Positions 27,875 to 37,900 of a DNA stretch of 64,000 bases are shown piece after piece. The translations under genes were made by a program, and so were the position numbers. Where the stretch lies: contig AORU01000014.1 of the NCBI GenBank assembly GCA_000344275.1, positions 1 to 64,000 on the forward strand. Reading direction: 5' to 3'. How positions within the stretch are numbered: the first letter of the stretch is position 1; each line of letters begins with the position of its first letter. This DNA comes from Streptococcus oralis subsp. tigurinus AZ_3a (GTDB lineage: Bacteria > Bacillota > Bacilli > Lactobacillales > Streptococcaceae). The notes under the pieces were generated by a model. That model had not been told where the DNA came from, ran no database searches, and saw only the letters and a list, made by a program, of their open reading frames with translations.

Positions 27875-29416
27875 ATGAGTATTTTAGAAGTTAAAAATTT
27901 AAGTCACGGTTTTGGTGACCGTGCAATTTTTGAAGATGTGTCCTTCCGTCTCCTCAAGGGAGAACATATCGGTCTAGTCGGTGCCAATGGTGAAGGAAAA
28001 TCAACCTTTATGAGCATTGTGACAGGTAAGATGTTGCCAGATGAAGGGAAAGTGGAGTGGTCTAAGTATGTGACTGCTGGCTACCTGGATCAGCATGCTG
28101 TGCTAAAGGAAGGCCAAACTGTGCGTGATGTCTTGCGGACAGCCTTTGATGAGCTTTTTAAAGCAGAAGCTCGTATCAATGACCTCTATATGGAAATGGC
28201 AGAAGAGGGTGCTGATATTGATGCGCTAATGGAAGAAGTTGGTGAACTCCAAGATCGTTTGGAGAGCCGTGACTTCTATACTTTGGATGCTAAGATTGAT
28301 GAAGTGGCGCGTGCTCTCGGTGTCATGGACTTTGGCATGGATACTGATGTAACTGCCTTATCAGGCGGTCAAAGAACCAAGGTCCTCTTGGCCAAACTCC
28401 TTCTTGAAAAACCAGATATCTTGTTACTGGACGAGCCAACCAACTACTTGGATGCTGAACACATTGACTGGCTCAAGCGTTATCTCCAAAACTATGAGAA
28501 TGCCTTTGTCCTCATTTCTCACGATATTCCTTTCCTCAACGACGTGATCAATATCGTCTATCATGTGGAAAATCAACAGCTGACGCGTTATTCTGGTGAC
28601 TACTACCAGTTCCAAGAAGTCTATGCCATGAAGAAATCTCAGTTGGAAGCGGCCTACGAACGTCAGCAGAAAGAGATAGCGGACCTCAAGGACTTTGTCG
28701 CTCGAAACAAAGCCCGTGTCGCAACGCGTAATATGGCCATGTCCCGTCAAAAGAAACTCGACAAGATGGATATTATCGAACTGCAAAGTGAGAAGCCAAA
28801 ACCGTCCTTTGATTTCAAACCAGCTCGTACACCTGGGCGCTTTATCTTCCAAGCCAAGGACTTGCAGATTGGTTATGACCGTCCTCTGACCAAGCCTTTA
28901 AACCTTACTTTTGAACGCAATCAAAAGGTTGCCATTATCGGGGCAAATGGTATCGGGAAAACAACTCTCTTGAAGTCTCTCTTGGGCATTATTCCGCCAA
29001 TCGCTGGAGAAGTTGAACGCGGTGACTATCTAGAACTTGGTTACTTTGAACAGGAAGTAGAAGGTGGAAATCGACAAACACCTCTTGAAGCTGTCTGGAA
29101 TGCCTTTCCTGCCCTTAACCAAGCAGAAGTCCGTGCGGCCCTTGCCCGCTGTGGTTTGACGACCAAGCACATCGAAAGTCAGATTCAGGTATTGTCAGGT
29201 GGGGAACAAGCTAAGGTGCGTTTCTGTCTCTTGATGAACCGTGAAAACAACGTCTTAGTGCTGGACGAGCCGACCAACCACTTGGATGTGGATGCCAAGG
29301 AAGAACTCAAACGCGCTCTCAAAGAATACAAAGGAAGCATTCTTATGGTTTGCCACGAACCAGACTTCTATGAAGGCTGGATGGACCAAATCTGGGATTT
29401 TAACAAGCTAACTTAA
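27875..29416 (+). CDS. ABC-F family ATPase (translation factor type)
   Basis: A 513-residue soluble protein with two nucleotide-binding domains and no membrane part: Walker A GANGEGKST (about 36-44) and GANGIGKTT (about 353-361), signatures LSGGQRTKV and LSGGEQAKVRF, and both Walker B motifs ending in LLLDEPTNYLD / LVLDEPTNHLD. A helical linker of about 80 residues joins them (the P-site tRNA interaction motif region). Such proteins act on the ribosome. The sequence resembles the YbiT-like group rather than known antibiotic-protection Vga/Msr types, but this is a judgement by eye. Confidence 0.92.
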   Translation: MSILEVKNLSHGFGDRAIFEDVSFRLLKGEHIGLVGANGEGKSTFMSIVTGKMLPDEGKVEWSKYVTAGYLDQHAVLKEGQTVRDVLRTAFDELFKAEARINDLYMEMAEEGADIDALMEEVGELQDRLESRDFYTLDAKIDEVARALGVMDFGMDTDVTALSGGQRTKVLLAKLLLEKPDILLLDEPTNYLDAEHIDWLKRYLQNYENAFVLISHDIPFLNDVINIVYHVENQQLTRYSGDYYQFQEVYAMKKSQLEAAYERQQKEIADLKDFVARNKARVATRNMAMSRQKKLDKMDIIELQSEKPKPSFDFKPARTPGRFIFQAKDLQIGYDRPLTKPLNLTFERNQKVAIIGANGIGKTTLLKSLLGIIPPIAGEVERGDYLELGYFEQEVEGGNRQTPLEAVWNAFPALNQAEVRAALARCGLTTKHIESQIQVLSGGEQAKVRFCLLMNRENNVLVLDEPTNHLDVDAKEELKRALKEYKGSILMVCHEPDFYEGWMDQIWDFNKLT

Positions 29417-29428
29417 AAATGAGAAAAA

Positions 29429-29466
29429 AAGAAATACAGTATCGAATGCGGATACTGTATTTTTTA
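29429..29466 (+). terminator. Bidirectional terminator between ABC-F gene and slrA
   Basis: aatacagtatc / gatactgtatt with T run downstream and A-rich flank upstream. Confidence 0.85.
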
Positions 29467-29472
29467 GGTTAT

Positions 29473-30276
29473 TTAGGATTTAAAATCGTAATCTTTTACC
29501 ACTTCGATACTATCGATAGTGATAGCAGTAGTTGGTTTGTCTTTTTCATCTTTTTCAGCCTTGGCAATCTTGTCAACAATATCCATGCCGTCGATGACTT
29601 GGCCAAAGACAGGGTGTTTACCATCTAGACTAGGATTTCCACCTTCTTTATAGGCTTCGATGATTTTCTTTGGATACTTGCTTGTAGGGAGTTTAGCTGA
29701 AATATCTGTTGAGTTTTGGTTGATGAAGAATTGGCTACCGTTGGTGTTTGGTTGACCAGTGTTAGCCATAGCAAGAGCTCCGCGGATATTGTATAGGTAA
29801 GGAGAAATTTCATTTTTGAAACCAGTTCCCTTGTCCTTCGTTTTATCCTTATCATGCCAGATAGATTGACCACCTGTACCATCTCCCTTAGGATCTCCAG
29901 TTTGGACCATAAAGCCATCGATGACACGGTGGAAAGTGATGCCGTTATAGTAACCTTCCTTAGCGTGAGTAAGGAAGTTTTCAACCGCAAGAGGTGCTAG
30001 TTTTGGAAAGAGTTTGATACGGATATCGCCTTGATTTGTGTGTAAAATGACCTCAGCTTCATCTTCAGCAACTTCCTTAGAAAGTTGAGGGAAGTTAGCA
30101 TTTTCATTGGTCAGAGCATCGTTCAAATCTTTGGCGGCCTGAGCAGCTGCTTTAGAACTTTCTTCAGCTGAGATACTAGAGTCAACATAGTCATCGCCAC
30201 GCAGACTACGTTGGATGCTAGTACATCCAGCTAGGGCAACAGTTGATAGTAAAAGAAGGGTTGCTAGTTTTTTCAT
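29473..30276 (-). CDS. slrA: Lipoprotein cyclophilin-type peptidyl-prolyl isomerase
   Basis: A 267-residue surface lipoprotein. The signal peptide ends in LAGC (lipid-attached Cys18). The cyclophilin domain follows from about 75: FHRVIDGFMVQTGDPKGDGTGG, ALAMANTGQPNTNGSQFFINQN and HPVFGQVIDGMDIVDKI. It catalyses cis-trans isomerisation of proline bonds in secreted proteins. Its pneumococcal ortholog is SlrA, involved in early colonisation. It is monocistronic and convergent with the ABC-F gene; a TTGACA-containing region upstream belongs to the divergent rpsP. Confidence 0.93.
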   Translation of the reverse strand: MKKLATLLLLSTVALAGCTSIQRSLRGDDYVDSSISAEESSKAAAQAAKDLNDALTNENANFPQLSKEVAEDEAEVILHTNQGDIRIKLFPKLAPLAVENFLTHAKEGYYNGITFHRVIDGFMVQTGDPKGDGTGGQSIWHDKDKTKDKGTGFKNEISPYLYNIRGALAMANTGQPNTNGSQFFINQNSTDISAKLPTSKYPKKIIEAYKEGGNPSLDGKHPVFGQVIDGMDIVDKIAKAEKDEKDKPTTAITIDSIEVVKDYDFKS

Positions 30277-30400
30277 TGTTAACCTCTCAAAAATTCATTT
30301 CTACCATTGTACCTTAAAAGGGAAGTGATTTCAAATGTAAAAGATTTTACTAAAAATTTCTAGTAGTAAAAAAAAATTAAAACTCTGTCAAGTTTTTTTC

Positions 30401-30428
30401 TTGACACCTGTCAGAAATCTGCTATAAT
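30401..30428 (+). promoter_or_regulatory. Promoter of rpsP operon
   Basis: Perfect TTGACA (30401-30406), 16-bp spacer, TATAAT (30423-30428). The leader of about 60 bases contains tgctaaatagcttagctattt, a short self-complementary stretch. Confidence 0.85.
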
Positions 30429-30495
30429 AGAACATGTGCTAAATAGCTTAGCTATTTCACCGAAATAAAAAAAATAAGAAAAGAGATATTAAAAA

Positions 30496-30768
30496 ATGGC
30501 AGTTAAAATCCGTTTGACTCGTATGGGTTCTAAGAAAAAACCTTTCTACCGTATCAACGTAGCAGACTCACGTTCACCACGTGACGGACGTTTCATCGAA
30601 ACAGTTGGTACTTACAACCCACTTGTTGCTGAAAACCAAGTAACTTTGAAAGAAGACCGCGTTCTTGCATGGTTGGCTGATGGAGCTCAACCTTCAGATA
30701 CAGTTCGCAACATCCTTTCAAAAGAAGGCGTATTGAAAAAATTCCACGATTCTAAATTCTCAAAATAA
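30496..30768 (+). CDS. rpsP: 30S ribosomal protein S16
   Basis: A 90-residue protein with the S16 signature [33 protein letters not shown], and the ending KFHDSKFSK. Codon use is strongly optimised. It heads a short unit with khpA and then, behind an attenuating hairpin, the mazG-like and rimM-trmD genes; rpsP-rimM-trmD linkage is widespread in bacteria. It is a component of the small ribosomal subunit. Confidence 0.98.
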   Translation: MAVKIRLTRMGSKKKPFYRINVADSRSPRDGRFIETVGTYNPLVAENQVTLKEDRVLAWLADGAQPSDTVRNILSKEGVLKKFHDSKFSK

Positions 30769-30787
30769 GTTTAAAGTAGGTTGACAG

Positions 30788-31027
30788 ATGGATACGATTG
30801 AAAATCTCATTATTGCGATTGTGAAACCTTTGATTTCACAACCTGATGCCTTAACTATCAAGATTGAAGACACACCAGAGTTTTTGGAGTATCACTTGGA
30901 TCTTGACCAAAGCGATGTCGGTCGTGTTATCGGTCGTAAGGGTCGCACTATCTCAGCGATAAGAACGATTGTCTACTCTGTCCCAACTGAAGACAAAAAA
31001 GTAAGAATCGTTATCGATGAAAAATAA
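30788..31027 (+). CDS. khpA: KH-domain RNA-binding protein KhpA
   Basis: A 79-residue protein made almost entirely of a type II KH domain: [22 protein letters not shown] contains the GxxG loop (GRKG). Pneumococcal KhpA binds RNA together with KhpB and affects cell elongation. It lies 20 bases after rpsP and is followed by a terminator/attenuator beginning at its stop. Confidence 0.93.
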   Translation: MDTIENLIIAIVKPLISQPDALTIKIEDTPEFLEYHLDLDQSDVGRVIGRKGRTISAIRTIVYSVPTEDKKVRIVIDEK

Positions 31028-31058
31028 AAAAGCGGGACAGAAGTCTCGCTTTTTTTGT
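31024..31058 (+). terminator. Terminator/attenuator after khpA
   Basis: aaaagcgggac / gtctcgctttt around aga(a) with seven T. It stands between khpA and the next gene, whose ribosome site overlaps its tail. Confidence 0.85.
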
Positions 31059-31070
31059 GAGGAGCAGAAA

Positions 31071-31403
31071 ATGAAAGATTTAACGTTTAGACAATTACAA
31101 GCCTACTTACTTGAACATTACCAGCAGTCTCGAACTGAGGAAGGCCTCTTTATCAAGTTAGTGGAGGAAGTCGGAGAAGTAGCCGAGGTCTTGAATGGGC
31201 GCTCCGGTCGAAAAGAGGGCGTTCAGGACTCAAACGAGGAACTAGCCAAAGAACTGGCTGATATCATTCATTACACCGTCGCAATAGCGGCCATCAATGA
31301 CATTGACCTAACTAAAACTATTTTTGACAAAGATAAGAAGGCTGCCATTAAGTACCAGCATGAAAGAGATTTGGAAGGATTTTTGAATGGGAAGGAGAGT
31401 TGA
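31071..31403 (+). CDS. MazG-like nucleotide pyrophosphohydrolase
   Basis: A 110-residue protein with the all-helical MazG fold: KLVEEVGEVAEVLNGR gives the metal-binding EExxE motif (EEVGEVAE), and ELAKELADIIHYTVAIAA gives the ExxxD half. It probably hydrolyses a (d)NTP, removing damaged nucleotides. I start it at ATG 31071 behind gtgaggag; the longer frame back to 31017 overlaps khpA and the terminator. Substrate cannot be told from sequence. Confidence 0.85.
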   Translation: MKDLTFRQLQAYLLEHYQQSRTEEGLFIKLVEEVGEVAEVLNGRSGRKEGVQDSNEELAKELADIIHYTVAIAAINDIDLTKTIFDKDKKAAIKYQHERDLEGFLNGKES

Positions 31404-31478
31404 TGTCCTCTTTCTCCAACTTGTGAAAATCCCTGGAACGTGATAAAATAAAGGGTAGAAATAGATACAGGAGACAAG

Positions 31479-31997
31479 ATGAACTACTTTAATGTTGGGA
31501 AAATCGTCAATACGCAGGGTTTACAGGGTGAGATGCGAGTCTTGTCTGTGACAGATTTTGCCGAGGAACGGTTTAAAAAAGGAGCAGCGCTGGCTTTATT
31601 TGATGGAAAAGATCAGTTTGTTCAAACAGTGACCATCGCAAGTCACCGTAAGCATAAGAACTTTGACATTATCAAATTCAAAGACATGTACCATATCAAT
31701 GCGATTGAAAAGTACAAGGGTTATAGTCTCAAGGTCGCTGAGGAAGATTTGAACGATTTAGATGATGGTGAATTCTATTATCATGAAATTATCGGTTTAG
31801 ATGTTTACGAGGGAGACAACTTGATTGGAACCATCAAGGAGATTCTGCAACCAGGTGCTAACGATGTCTGGGTGGTCAAACGAAAAGGTAAGCGTGATTT
31901 GTTTTTACCTTACATACCGCCAGTGGTTCTCAATGTTGATATTCCAAACAAACGAGTCGATGTGGAAATCTTAGAAGGGTTAGATGATGAAGATTGA
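31479..31997 (+). CDS. rimM: 16S rRNA processing protein RimM
   Basis: A 172-residue assembly factor of the 30S head, with an N-terminal barrel domain ([18 protein letters not shown]) and a C-terminal PRC barrel ([46 protein letters not shown]). It binds S19 and acts in 16S maturation. It overlaps trmD by 14 bases, the usual coupled arrangement. Confidence 0.96.
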   Translation: MNYFNVGKIVNTQGLQGEMRVLSVTDFAEERFKKGAALALFDGKDQFVQTVTIASHRKHKNFDIIKFKDMYHINAIEKYKGYSLKVAEEDLNDLDDGEFYYHEIIGLDVYEGDNLIGTIKEILQPGANDVWVVKRKGKRDLFLPYIPPVVLNVDIPNKRVDVEILEGLDDED

Positions 31998-32706
31998 TAT
32001 TTTAACCCTCTTTCCGGAGATGTTTTCTCCGCTGGAGCACTCGATTGTTGGAAAGGCTCGAGAAAAAGGGCTCTTGGATATCCAGTATCATAATTTCAGA
32101 GAATACGCTGAAAAGGCTCGCCATGTTGACGATGAGCCTTACGGAGGCGGTCAGGGGATGTTGCTCCGAGCGCAACCTATTTTCGATGCCTTTGATGCTA
32201 TTGAAAAGAAAAATCCCCGTATCATTCTTCTTGATCCTGCTGGGAAACAGTTCGATCAAGCTTACGCTGAGGATTTGGCCCAGGAAGAGGAACTGATCTT
32301 TATCTGTGGTCACTATGAAGGCTATGACGAGCGCATCAAGACCTTGGTAACCGATGAAATTTCCCTAGGAGACTATGTTTTGACTGGTGGTGAATTGGCA
32401 GCCATGACTATGATTGATGCGACCGTGCGCTTGATACCGGAAGTGATTGGTAAGGAGTCTAGTCACCAGGATGATAGTTTTTCTTCAGGACTTCTCGAAT
32501 ATCCTCAATACACACGCCCTTATGACTATCAAGGCATGGTCGTGCCAGATGTGCTCATGAGTGGGCACCATGAAAAGATTCGCCAGTGGCGGCTGTATGA
32601 GAGTCTAAAGAAAACCTACGAGCGCAGACCTGACCTGCTAGATAACTATCAACTAACAGCCGAGGAAGAAAAGATGCTGGCTGAAATCAAAGAAAACAAA
32701 AAATAA
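31984..32706 (+). CDS. trmD: tRNA (guanine-37-N1)-methyltransferase
   Basis: A 240-residue SPOUT methyltransferase with the trefoil-knot motifs [50 protein letters not shown] and RLIPEV. It methylates G37 next to the anticodon and prevents frameshifting. The start is ATG 31984, with a second ATG at 31987 equally possible; both lie inside the end of rimM, so translation is coupled. Conserved in length. Confidence 0.97.
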   Translation: MMKIDILTLFPEMFSPLEHSIVGKAREKGLLDIQYHNFREYAEKARHVDDEPYGGGQGMLLRAQPIFDAFDAIEKKNPRIILLDPAGKQFDQAYAEDLAQEEELIFICGHYEGYDERIKTLVTDEISLGDYVLTGGELAAMTMIDATVRLIPEVIGKESSHQDDSFSSGLLEYPQYTRPYDYQGMVVPDVLMSGHHEKIRQWRLYESLKKTYERRPDLLDNYQLTAEEEKMLAEIKENKK

Positions 32707-32717
32707 AGGAGAACCTT

Positions 32718-33056
32718 ATGCAAGTAATCAAACGTAATGGAGAAATTGCTGAATTTGATCCAGATAAAATTTACCAAGCTGTCCTAAAAGCAGCTCAAAC
32801 CGTTTATATTTTGACAGATGATTTGCGCCAAAACCTTGCACAAGTTACTAAAAAAGTCGTTTTGGACTTGGAAGAAGCAAAAGTAGAACGTGCCACTATC
32901 AGCATGATCCAATCAATGGTTGAGCACCGCTTACTTGGAGCTGGCTACATTACCATTGCAGAACACTATATCTCTTATCGCTTGCAACGCGATTTGGAGA
33001 GAAGTGGTTATGGTGACCATATTGCCGTTCACCTTCATTTTGAACAAATCCGTTAA
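32718..33056 (+). CDS. Stand-alone ATP-cone domain protein
   Basis: A 112-residue protein that is almost only an ATP-cone: VIKRNGEIAEFDPDKIYQAVLKAA, followed by helical LEEAKVERATISMIQSMVEHRLL and HYISYRLQRDLER. ATP-cones regulate ribonucleotide reductases and occur in NrdR; here neither zinc ribbon nor catalytic domain is attached. It follows trmD by 11 bases. A nucleotide-sensing role is possible but unproven. Confidence 0.82.
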   Translation: MQVIKRNGEIAEFDPDKIYQAVLKAAQTVYILTDDLRQNLAQVTKKVVLDLEEAKVERATISMIQSMVEHRLLGAGYITIAEHYISYRLQRDLERSGYGDHIAVHLHFEQIR

Positions 33057-33057
33057 G

Positions 33058-33096
33058 AAAAAGAGTGGGATGCAAAGAACATCTCACTCTTTCTTA
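33058..33096 (+). terminator. Bidirectional terminator
   Basis: aagagtgggatg / catctcactctt around caaagaa. It closes the rpsP-trmD-ATP-cone unit and the opposing gene at 33084. Confidence 0.85.
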
Positions 33097-33404
33097 AATA
33101 GGCTTTTCTGAGCTTTTTGTACAGTTGAGGGAACGAAACGAAGCCGTTTAATATCACTGATACGAATGATTCGAGTTACGTTTTTTGAAAAATTCTTGAC
33201 GATAATTTGTTGGCGATTAGCATCGTGTTTGACAATATCACCCGTAAAACTTGTCTCAGCAAGTATGATATGAACAGCCGTCTTTTTCTGGATAGCTTGT
33301 TCAATCATAGCGGTGAAGGAGTTGTCCTCGATTTGAGGATGATCATCATTCCCATTGAGAAAACTATGTAGTTTATCTAGAACTAGTTGGAATGCCTGTC
33401 TCAT
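33084..33404 (-). CDS. Conserved hypothetical protein, YolD-like barrel?
   Basis: A 106-residue protein. An N-terminal helix (RQAFQLVLDKLHSFL) precedes a strand-rich part, VHIILAETSFTGDIVKHDAN then QQIIVKNFSKNVTRIIRISDIKRLRF. The strand pattern, with G-(D)I..hD and a final ISDI..L, resembles the small barrel of YolD-like or Sm-like proteins. I do not recognise it with certainty. Good ribosome site (ggagg) upstream of the start at 33404; convergent with the ATP-cone gene. Confidence 0.7.
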   Translation of the reverse strand: MRQAFQLVLDKLHSFLNGNDDHPQIEDNSFTAMIEQAIQKKTAVHIILAETSFTGDIVKHDANRQQIIVKNFSKNVTRIIRISDIKRLRFVPSTVQKAQKSLFKKE

Positions 33405-33501
33405 AGAATCCTCCCTTCTTGCATATTCACATTATATAAAATTTTCCTAAAAACTACAAGATTTTTCGAATAATCTAATGAAAACTAAAAAGGAGAACAA
33501 A

Positions 33502-33720
33502 ATGGCAGAATTTACATTTGAAATCGAAGAACACTTACTGACCTTGTCCGAAAATGAAAAAGGATGGACCAAGGAAATCAACCGCGTCAGCTTTAATGGT
33601 GCCCCTGCAAAGTTTGACATTCGCGCTTGGAGCCCAGATCATACTAAAATGGGCAAGGGAATTACTCTTACAAATGAAGAATTTCAGGTAATGGTCGATG
33701 CCTTTAAAGGTGGACAATAA
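33502..33720 (+). CDS. YdbC-family PC4-like protein
   Basis: A 72-residue protein with FTFEIEEHLLTLSENEKGWTKEINRVSFN followed by AKFDIRAWSPDHTKMGKGITLTNEE, the strand-rich YdbC/PC4-type nucleic-acid-binding fold. The sole helix is at the end (EEFQVMVDAFK). The start at ATG 33502 follows aaaaggag; an in-frame ATG at 33478 has no ribosome site. It probably binds single-stranded DNA in some aspect of transcription or repair. Confidence 0.82.
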   Translation: MAEFTFEIEEHLLTLSENEKGWTKEINRVSFNGAPAKFDIRAWSPDHTKMGKGITLTNEEFQVMVDAFKGGQ

Positions 33721-33751
33721 AAAGAATCTTGAGTAGAACTCAAGATTCTTT
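33721..33751 (+). terminator. Bidirectional terminator
   Basis: AAAGAATCTTGAGT pairs perfectly with ACTCAAGATTCTTT around a three-base loop; T run downstream. It separates the ydbC-like gene from the opposing tetR gene. Confidence 0.9.
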
Positions 33752-33754
33752 TTT

Positions 33755-34312
33755 TTATGACACAATATAGTCACAGAGAGAAGTTTTTGTTAACTGAAGA
33801 AAAATATCCTTGAATTCTTCTGGGGGGATAGGATTTTCTTTGTGAATCCAAACCTCAATGAAAGAGATAGCCATACTTGTAATAATATGGGTGATGTCCT
33901 CTTTACTAATGTTAACCATTGGTTTGTACTGAATATTTTTTAAAACCCACTTTGAGTAGGTCATCTTTAAAAAATCTTTCCACCCTGGGTCGGCTTGGGT
34001 CGTATACAGTGTCCGAATCTCATTTCTTCGAGCATAAATCAAAGGCAGGATATGATCCGCTAAAAATTGAAGTGGATCTCCATCCCTATTCGGGGAGTAA
34101 TCATTCATACTCTTAAAAATTTGTTGATCCGTTTCTTTGTGGATATAGTCAATGATATCCTCAAAATTATTAAAATGCTTTTGATAAATAGCTTGTCTGG
34201 AGATACCAGCTTCGGCAGCAAGTTCAGTCATGGTGAATGAAGAGCGCTGAGGGTATCGCTGAGCTAAGTTGATAAAAGCGTCTAAAATTAGCTCTCGAGT
34301 TTGTTTGGCCAT
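33755..34312 (-). CDS. TetR-family regulator
   Basis: A 185-residue protein: the HTH FTMTELAAEAGISRQAIYQKHFNNFEDIIDYI lies at about 23-55, then a helical domain whose WKDFLKMTYSKWVLKNI resembles TetR C-terminal domains of the DhaS type. I start it at the ATG at 34312 (gaaaggaa precedes); the frame extends to 34357 without signals. A promoter TTGACA-N17-TATGTT on the minus strand lies at 34365-34337. The neighbouring adhesin gene starts 600 bp away on the opposite strand. It may control the adhesin, but its operator is not established. Confidence 0.88.
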   Translation of the reverse strand: MAKQTRELILDAFINLAQRYPQRSSFTMTELAAEAGISRQAIYQKHFNNFEDIIDYIHKETDQQIFKSMNDYSPNRDGDPLQFLADHILPLIYARRNEIRTLYTTQADPGWKDFLKMTYSKWVLKNIQYKPMVNISKEDITHIITSMAISFIEVWIHKENPIPPEEFKDIFLQLTKTSLCDYIVS

Positions 34313-34908
34313 GTTAATTCCTTTCTGTCTTGAAAAAACATATATAAATTCCAACAAGCTGTCAAAGAATCAATATAATTGGTGGCTGTACAGGAATAGA
34401 TTGAAAACGGTAGTAAAACAACATATTTCGAAATATACATTTTTTTGTATTTGATATTTCTTGGTTGTCCCTCTTAAGAGAATTATATCACAAAATTTAA
34501 CTTATATATAGTACTTACATTAGAAAATGTTTTATAAGGATTAGTATCAGTATTTTTTGACTTTTCTGAAAATTCAGCCTTTTCTTAAGAAGAATAGTTC
34601 TTATAGTTTACACGTTGTCAATAAGTTCTTGAGCGATTTAAAAGGAATGATAAAAAATACTTGATAAAGTATGATATAATAATTATGGGTAATATTTTGC
34701 TATATTTCCACTTTGACTAAGGGTAGTGATACTCCTGCTAAAGGTTAAAAATAATCTTTTTGAATAACATAAATATCGTAATCATATATCCTATGCAGCT
34801 ATCGTACAGAGATTGGTATGATGAATCTTGCAATTGAAAGGGGTGTTGCCTATTGGGAGAAATGATACACTGTTCAATTAATTTTTAATCATTTAGAAAG
34901 GAAAAATC
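34313..34908. other. 600-bp divergent regulatory region
   Basis: No coding sequence. It holds the tetR promoter (34365-34337, minus strand), a perfect 14-base palindrome ATATTTCGAAATAT at 34423-34436, an inverted repeat at 34657 before an extended -10 box at 34672, and a 5' leader of about 220 bases before the adhesin ATG. I found no known riboswitch in the leader. Confidence 0.6.
34657..34680 (+). promoter_or_regulatory. Extended -10 promoter with dyad, adhesin gene
   Basis: TGaTATAAT box (34672-34680) directly follows the inverted repeat ATACTT-gata-AAGTAT (34657-34672). There is no good -35 box at 17 bp, so the promoter probably depends on an activator or is blocked by a repressor at the dyad. 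Confidence 0.5.
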
Positions 34909-37900
34909 ATGAGATTAAAAAAATTGTGGTTGTATATTTTGACACCACTCTTAGTTTTGTTTGGTTCGGCCACTTTGACGAATACGGTACAGGCAAAAGA
35001 ACTAACAGGAGCTATTTCTGATATTAAAATTTGGGATTATGACAACGGAAAAGAACACGTTGCTACAAATGGGGTTCATGAGTTGTCAACAAATAGTGAT
35101 TATGCCAACTATAGATATTTAGTTAGTTTTGATTTGACTAAATACAATGGTAAGCTTGAGGATAATGATACTTTTACTCTAACTATTCCTAAACCGTTGA
35201 CCGTAAAAGGAGAAACATTCGATATTACCGATCCAAAGACAGGGGTTGTAGTTGCTTCTGCATCTGTCGTTTCAAATGGTGATGGTGCTGGCGGGAAAGC
35301 TACGATTACTTTAAAAAATCTAAATGATTACCTTAAAAAGAAAGGTGGTAATCAGGTTGAGAATGTTAAAGGAACCTTCTTTGTCGGGTTTAGTTTAACT
35401 TCCGAAGTTACCCGAACTGAATTAAAGTATCCAGTATCTGAAACTGGTAAAGAGATAACTCATATTATCAAAGCTAGCAAACCAAAGGCTCAAGACTACA
35501 CAGATAAAATTGGGAAGACAAACTTTTCGAAAATCGGTGGAGTTATTGAAAAAGGTGAATGGCAATCTGATTTGCTAAAGAAAAGCGGAAGTTACTACCA
35601 TCCATTTGTTGTCCGTGTTAACGATAGGCAGGCGACTTACGATAAAATCGTTGCACATGACTATATTTCTAAAGACTATGCACCTGCACAGTTTATTCCT
35701 GAAACATTGAAAGTGAAATCAGGTTGGTATGATAGCACGTATAGTTTTAGAGATATCAAGGAATTGGTCAAAGATGTTGATTATACAGTAGAGTGGAATG
35801 AATCTTATACAGATTTTAAAGTCAATATCAAGAATCCTGCTCTTTTAAAGGCTGCAAATGGGAAACCCGCAGCTTTTGAAATATCCTATAATACAACAGC
35901 ACCTGCTGATGGAACTCAGATCGCTAATAATGTAGAGATGTACGGAAATGACCGTCCGATAACTGTGCGCACAGATACTGCTGACAAACTAATTACGGTG
36001 GTTCGTAATTCGAAGATTACGTCTGGTGGTACAATCCAGCTTGAGACGGGTTACCGCATTACTCTTTACAAAGTAGATGAGAAAACACAAGAACGCCTTG
36101 CAGGAGCTAAATTCAAAATCACTCCTCCGAAAGGTGTTAAAACCGCTCAAGAAGAGACGGTGATAACAGATTCAAAAGGTGTTGCGCAGTCTAAAGTATA
36201 TACCGAGGAAGATGCAAAAAAGGTGAGTTTACTATCACTGAGATTGAAGCTCCTGCTGGATATGAGTTAGATTCGAACCCAATTAAGGTAAAAGTTGGCC
36301 AAGAAGGTGTTATTAAGACTATTACCAATAAACGTACCAAAGCCAAAGCGCACATTGAAGCAACTAAAGAGTTGGTTGGTCGTGATCTTAAAGAGGGTGA
36401 ATTTGAATTCACGTTGACAGGTCCAGATGGTCAAGTCATCGAAACTGTGAAAAATGACAAAAATGGACGTATCAAATTCTCAGATTTGGAATTCGACACA
36501 GAAGGTAAGTATGTTTATACGATTGCTGAAAAAGTTGGAAATGCGCCTGGAATTACTTATGATTCAACTATCATGAAGGCGGAGGTATCTGTAACGAAAG
36601 ATGAAAAAGGTGTATTGCAAGCTAAAGTTACAGATTATAGCTGTTCAAAATTCACCAACAAGTACACACCAGCTGGAGACACATCAGTTACTCTTGGTGC
36701 GAAAAAAGTTCTTGAAGGTAAGAAACTTGAAGCAGGCAAATACAGCTTTGTTCTGAAAGAAGGCGACAAAGAGCTTGAAACAGTTACAAACGATGCAGAT
36801 GGTAATGTTACATTTAAAGCTCTTACTTACAACGAAAGTCAAGTAGGAACTCATAAGTACACTATCTCAGAAGTTGCTGGATCTGAAGCAGGTATCACTT
36901 ACGATAAGACAGTTCAAGAAGTTGAAGTTAAAGTTGAAAAAGTAAGTGCGACTGAATTGAAAGCAACTGTTTCGAAAGAAGCAAAAGACCTAGTCTTCAC
37001 CAACAAGTATACACCAGCGAAGACTGAAGTTCCTGTGAAGAAAGTTTGGAATGATAAGGAAAACCAAGATGGTAAACGTTCAACTTCTATTACAGTTAAA
37101 TTACTTGCAGACGGTCAAGATACTGGTAAACGACTTGAATTGACTGAAGCAAATGGTTGGGCTGGAAAATTTACTGAACTTGATGCGGATAAAGGCGGTA
37201 CACCGATTAAGTACATAGTAGAAGAAGAAACAGCTGTTAAAGGGTACACAACTGAAGTGACAGGGGATGCTACAACTGGATTCACTATCACAAATAGCTA
37301 CACTCCAGAAACAGTTGACATCACAGCTACTAAAAACTGGGATGATGCCAACAACCAAGATGGCAAACGTCCAACTAAGATTACAATCAATCTTTTAGCA
37401 GACGGTCAGAAAGTCGATTCGAAAGAAGTACAAGCTGCCCCAGATGGTACTTGGACTGCCAAATTCGAGAAATTAGCAAAATATAAAGCTGGTAAAGAAA
37501 TCAAGTACACTGTAACAGAAGAAAAAGTTTCAGAGTATGAATCTTCTATTACTGACTTTAATATTACCAACAAGTACACTCCAAAAACAATTGAGTATAA
37601 AGTAACTAAAGTATGGAACGATGCTAATAATCAAGATGGTAAACGTCCTGATTCAGTAACTGTTCAACTCTACAAACAAGTAGGGGATGCGGATCCGGTA
37701 GCAGTCGAAGGGAAGAAAATGACCTTGACAGCAAAAGATAAAACAGATGAAAATACTTGGGTTGCATCTTTTACCAATCTTCCAAAATACGAAGCAGGTA
37801 AGGAAATTAAATACTCAATCAAAGAAGTGGATGTACCAGCAGGCTACAAAGCGTCTGTGACAGGTCAAGTTGTGACCAATACACACACACCGGAAACGGT

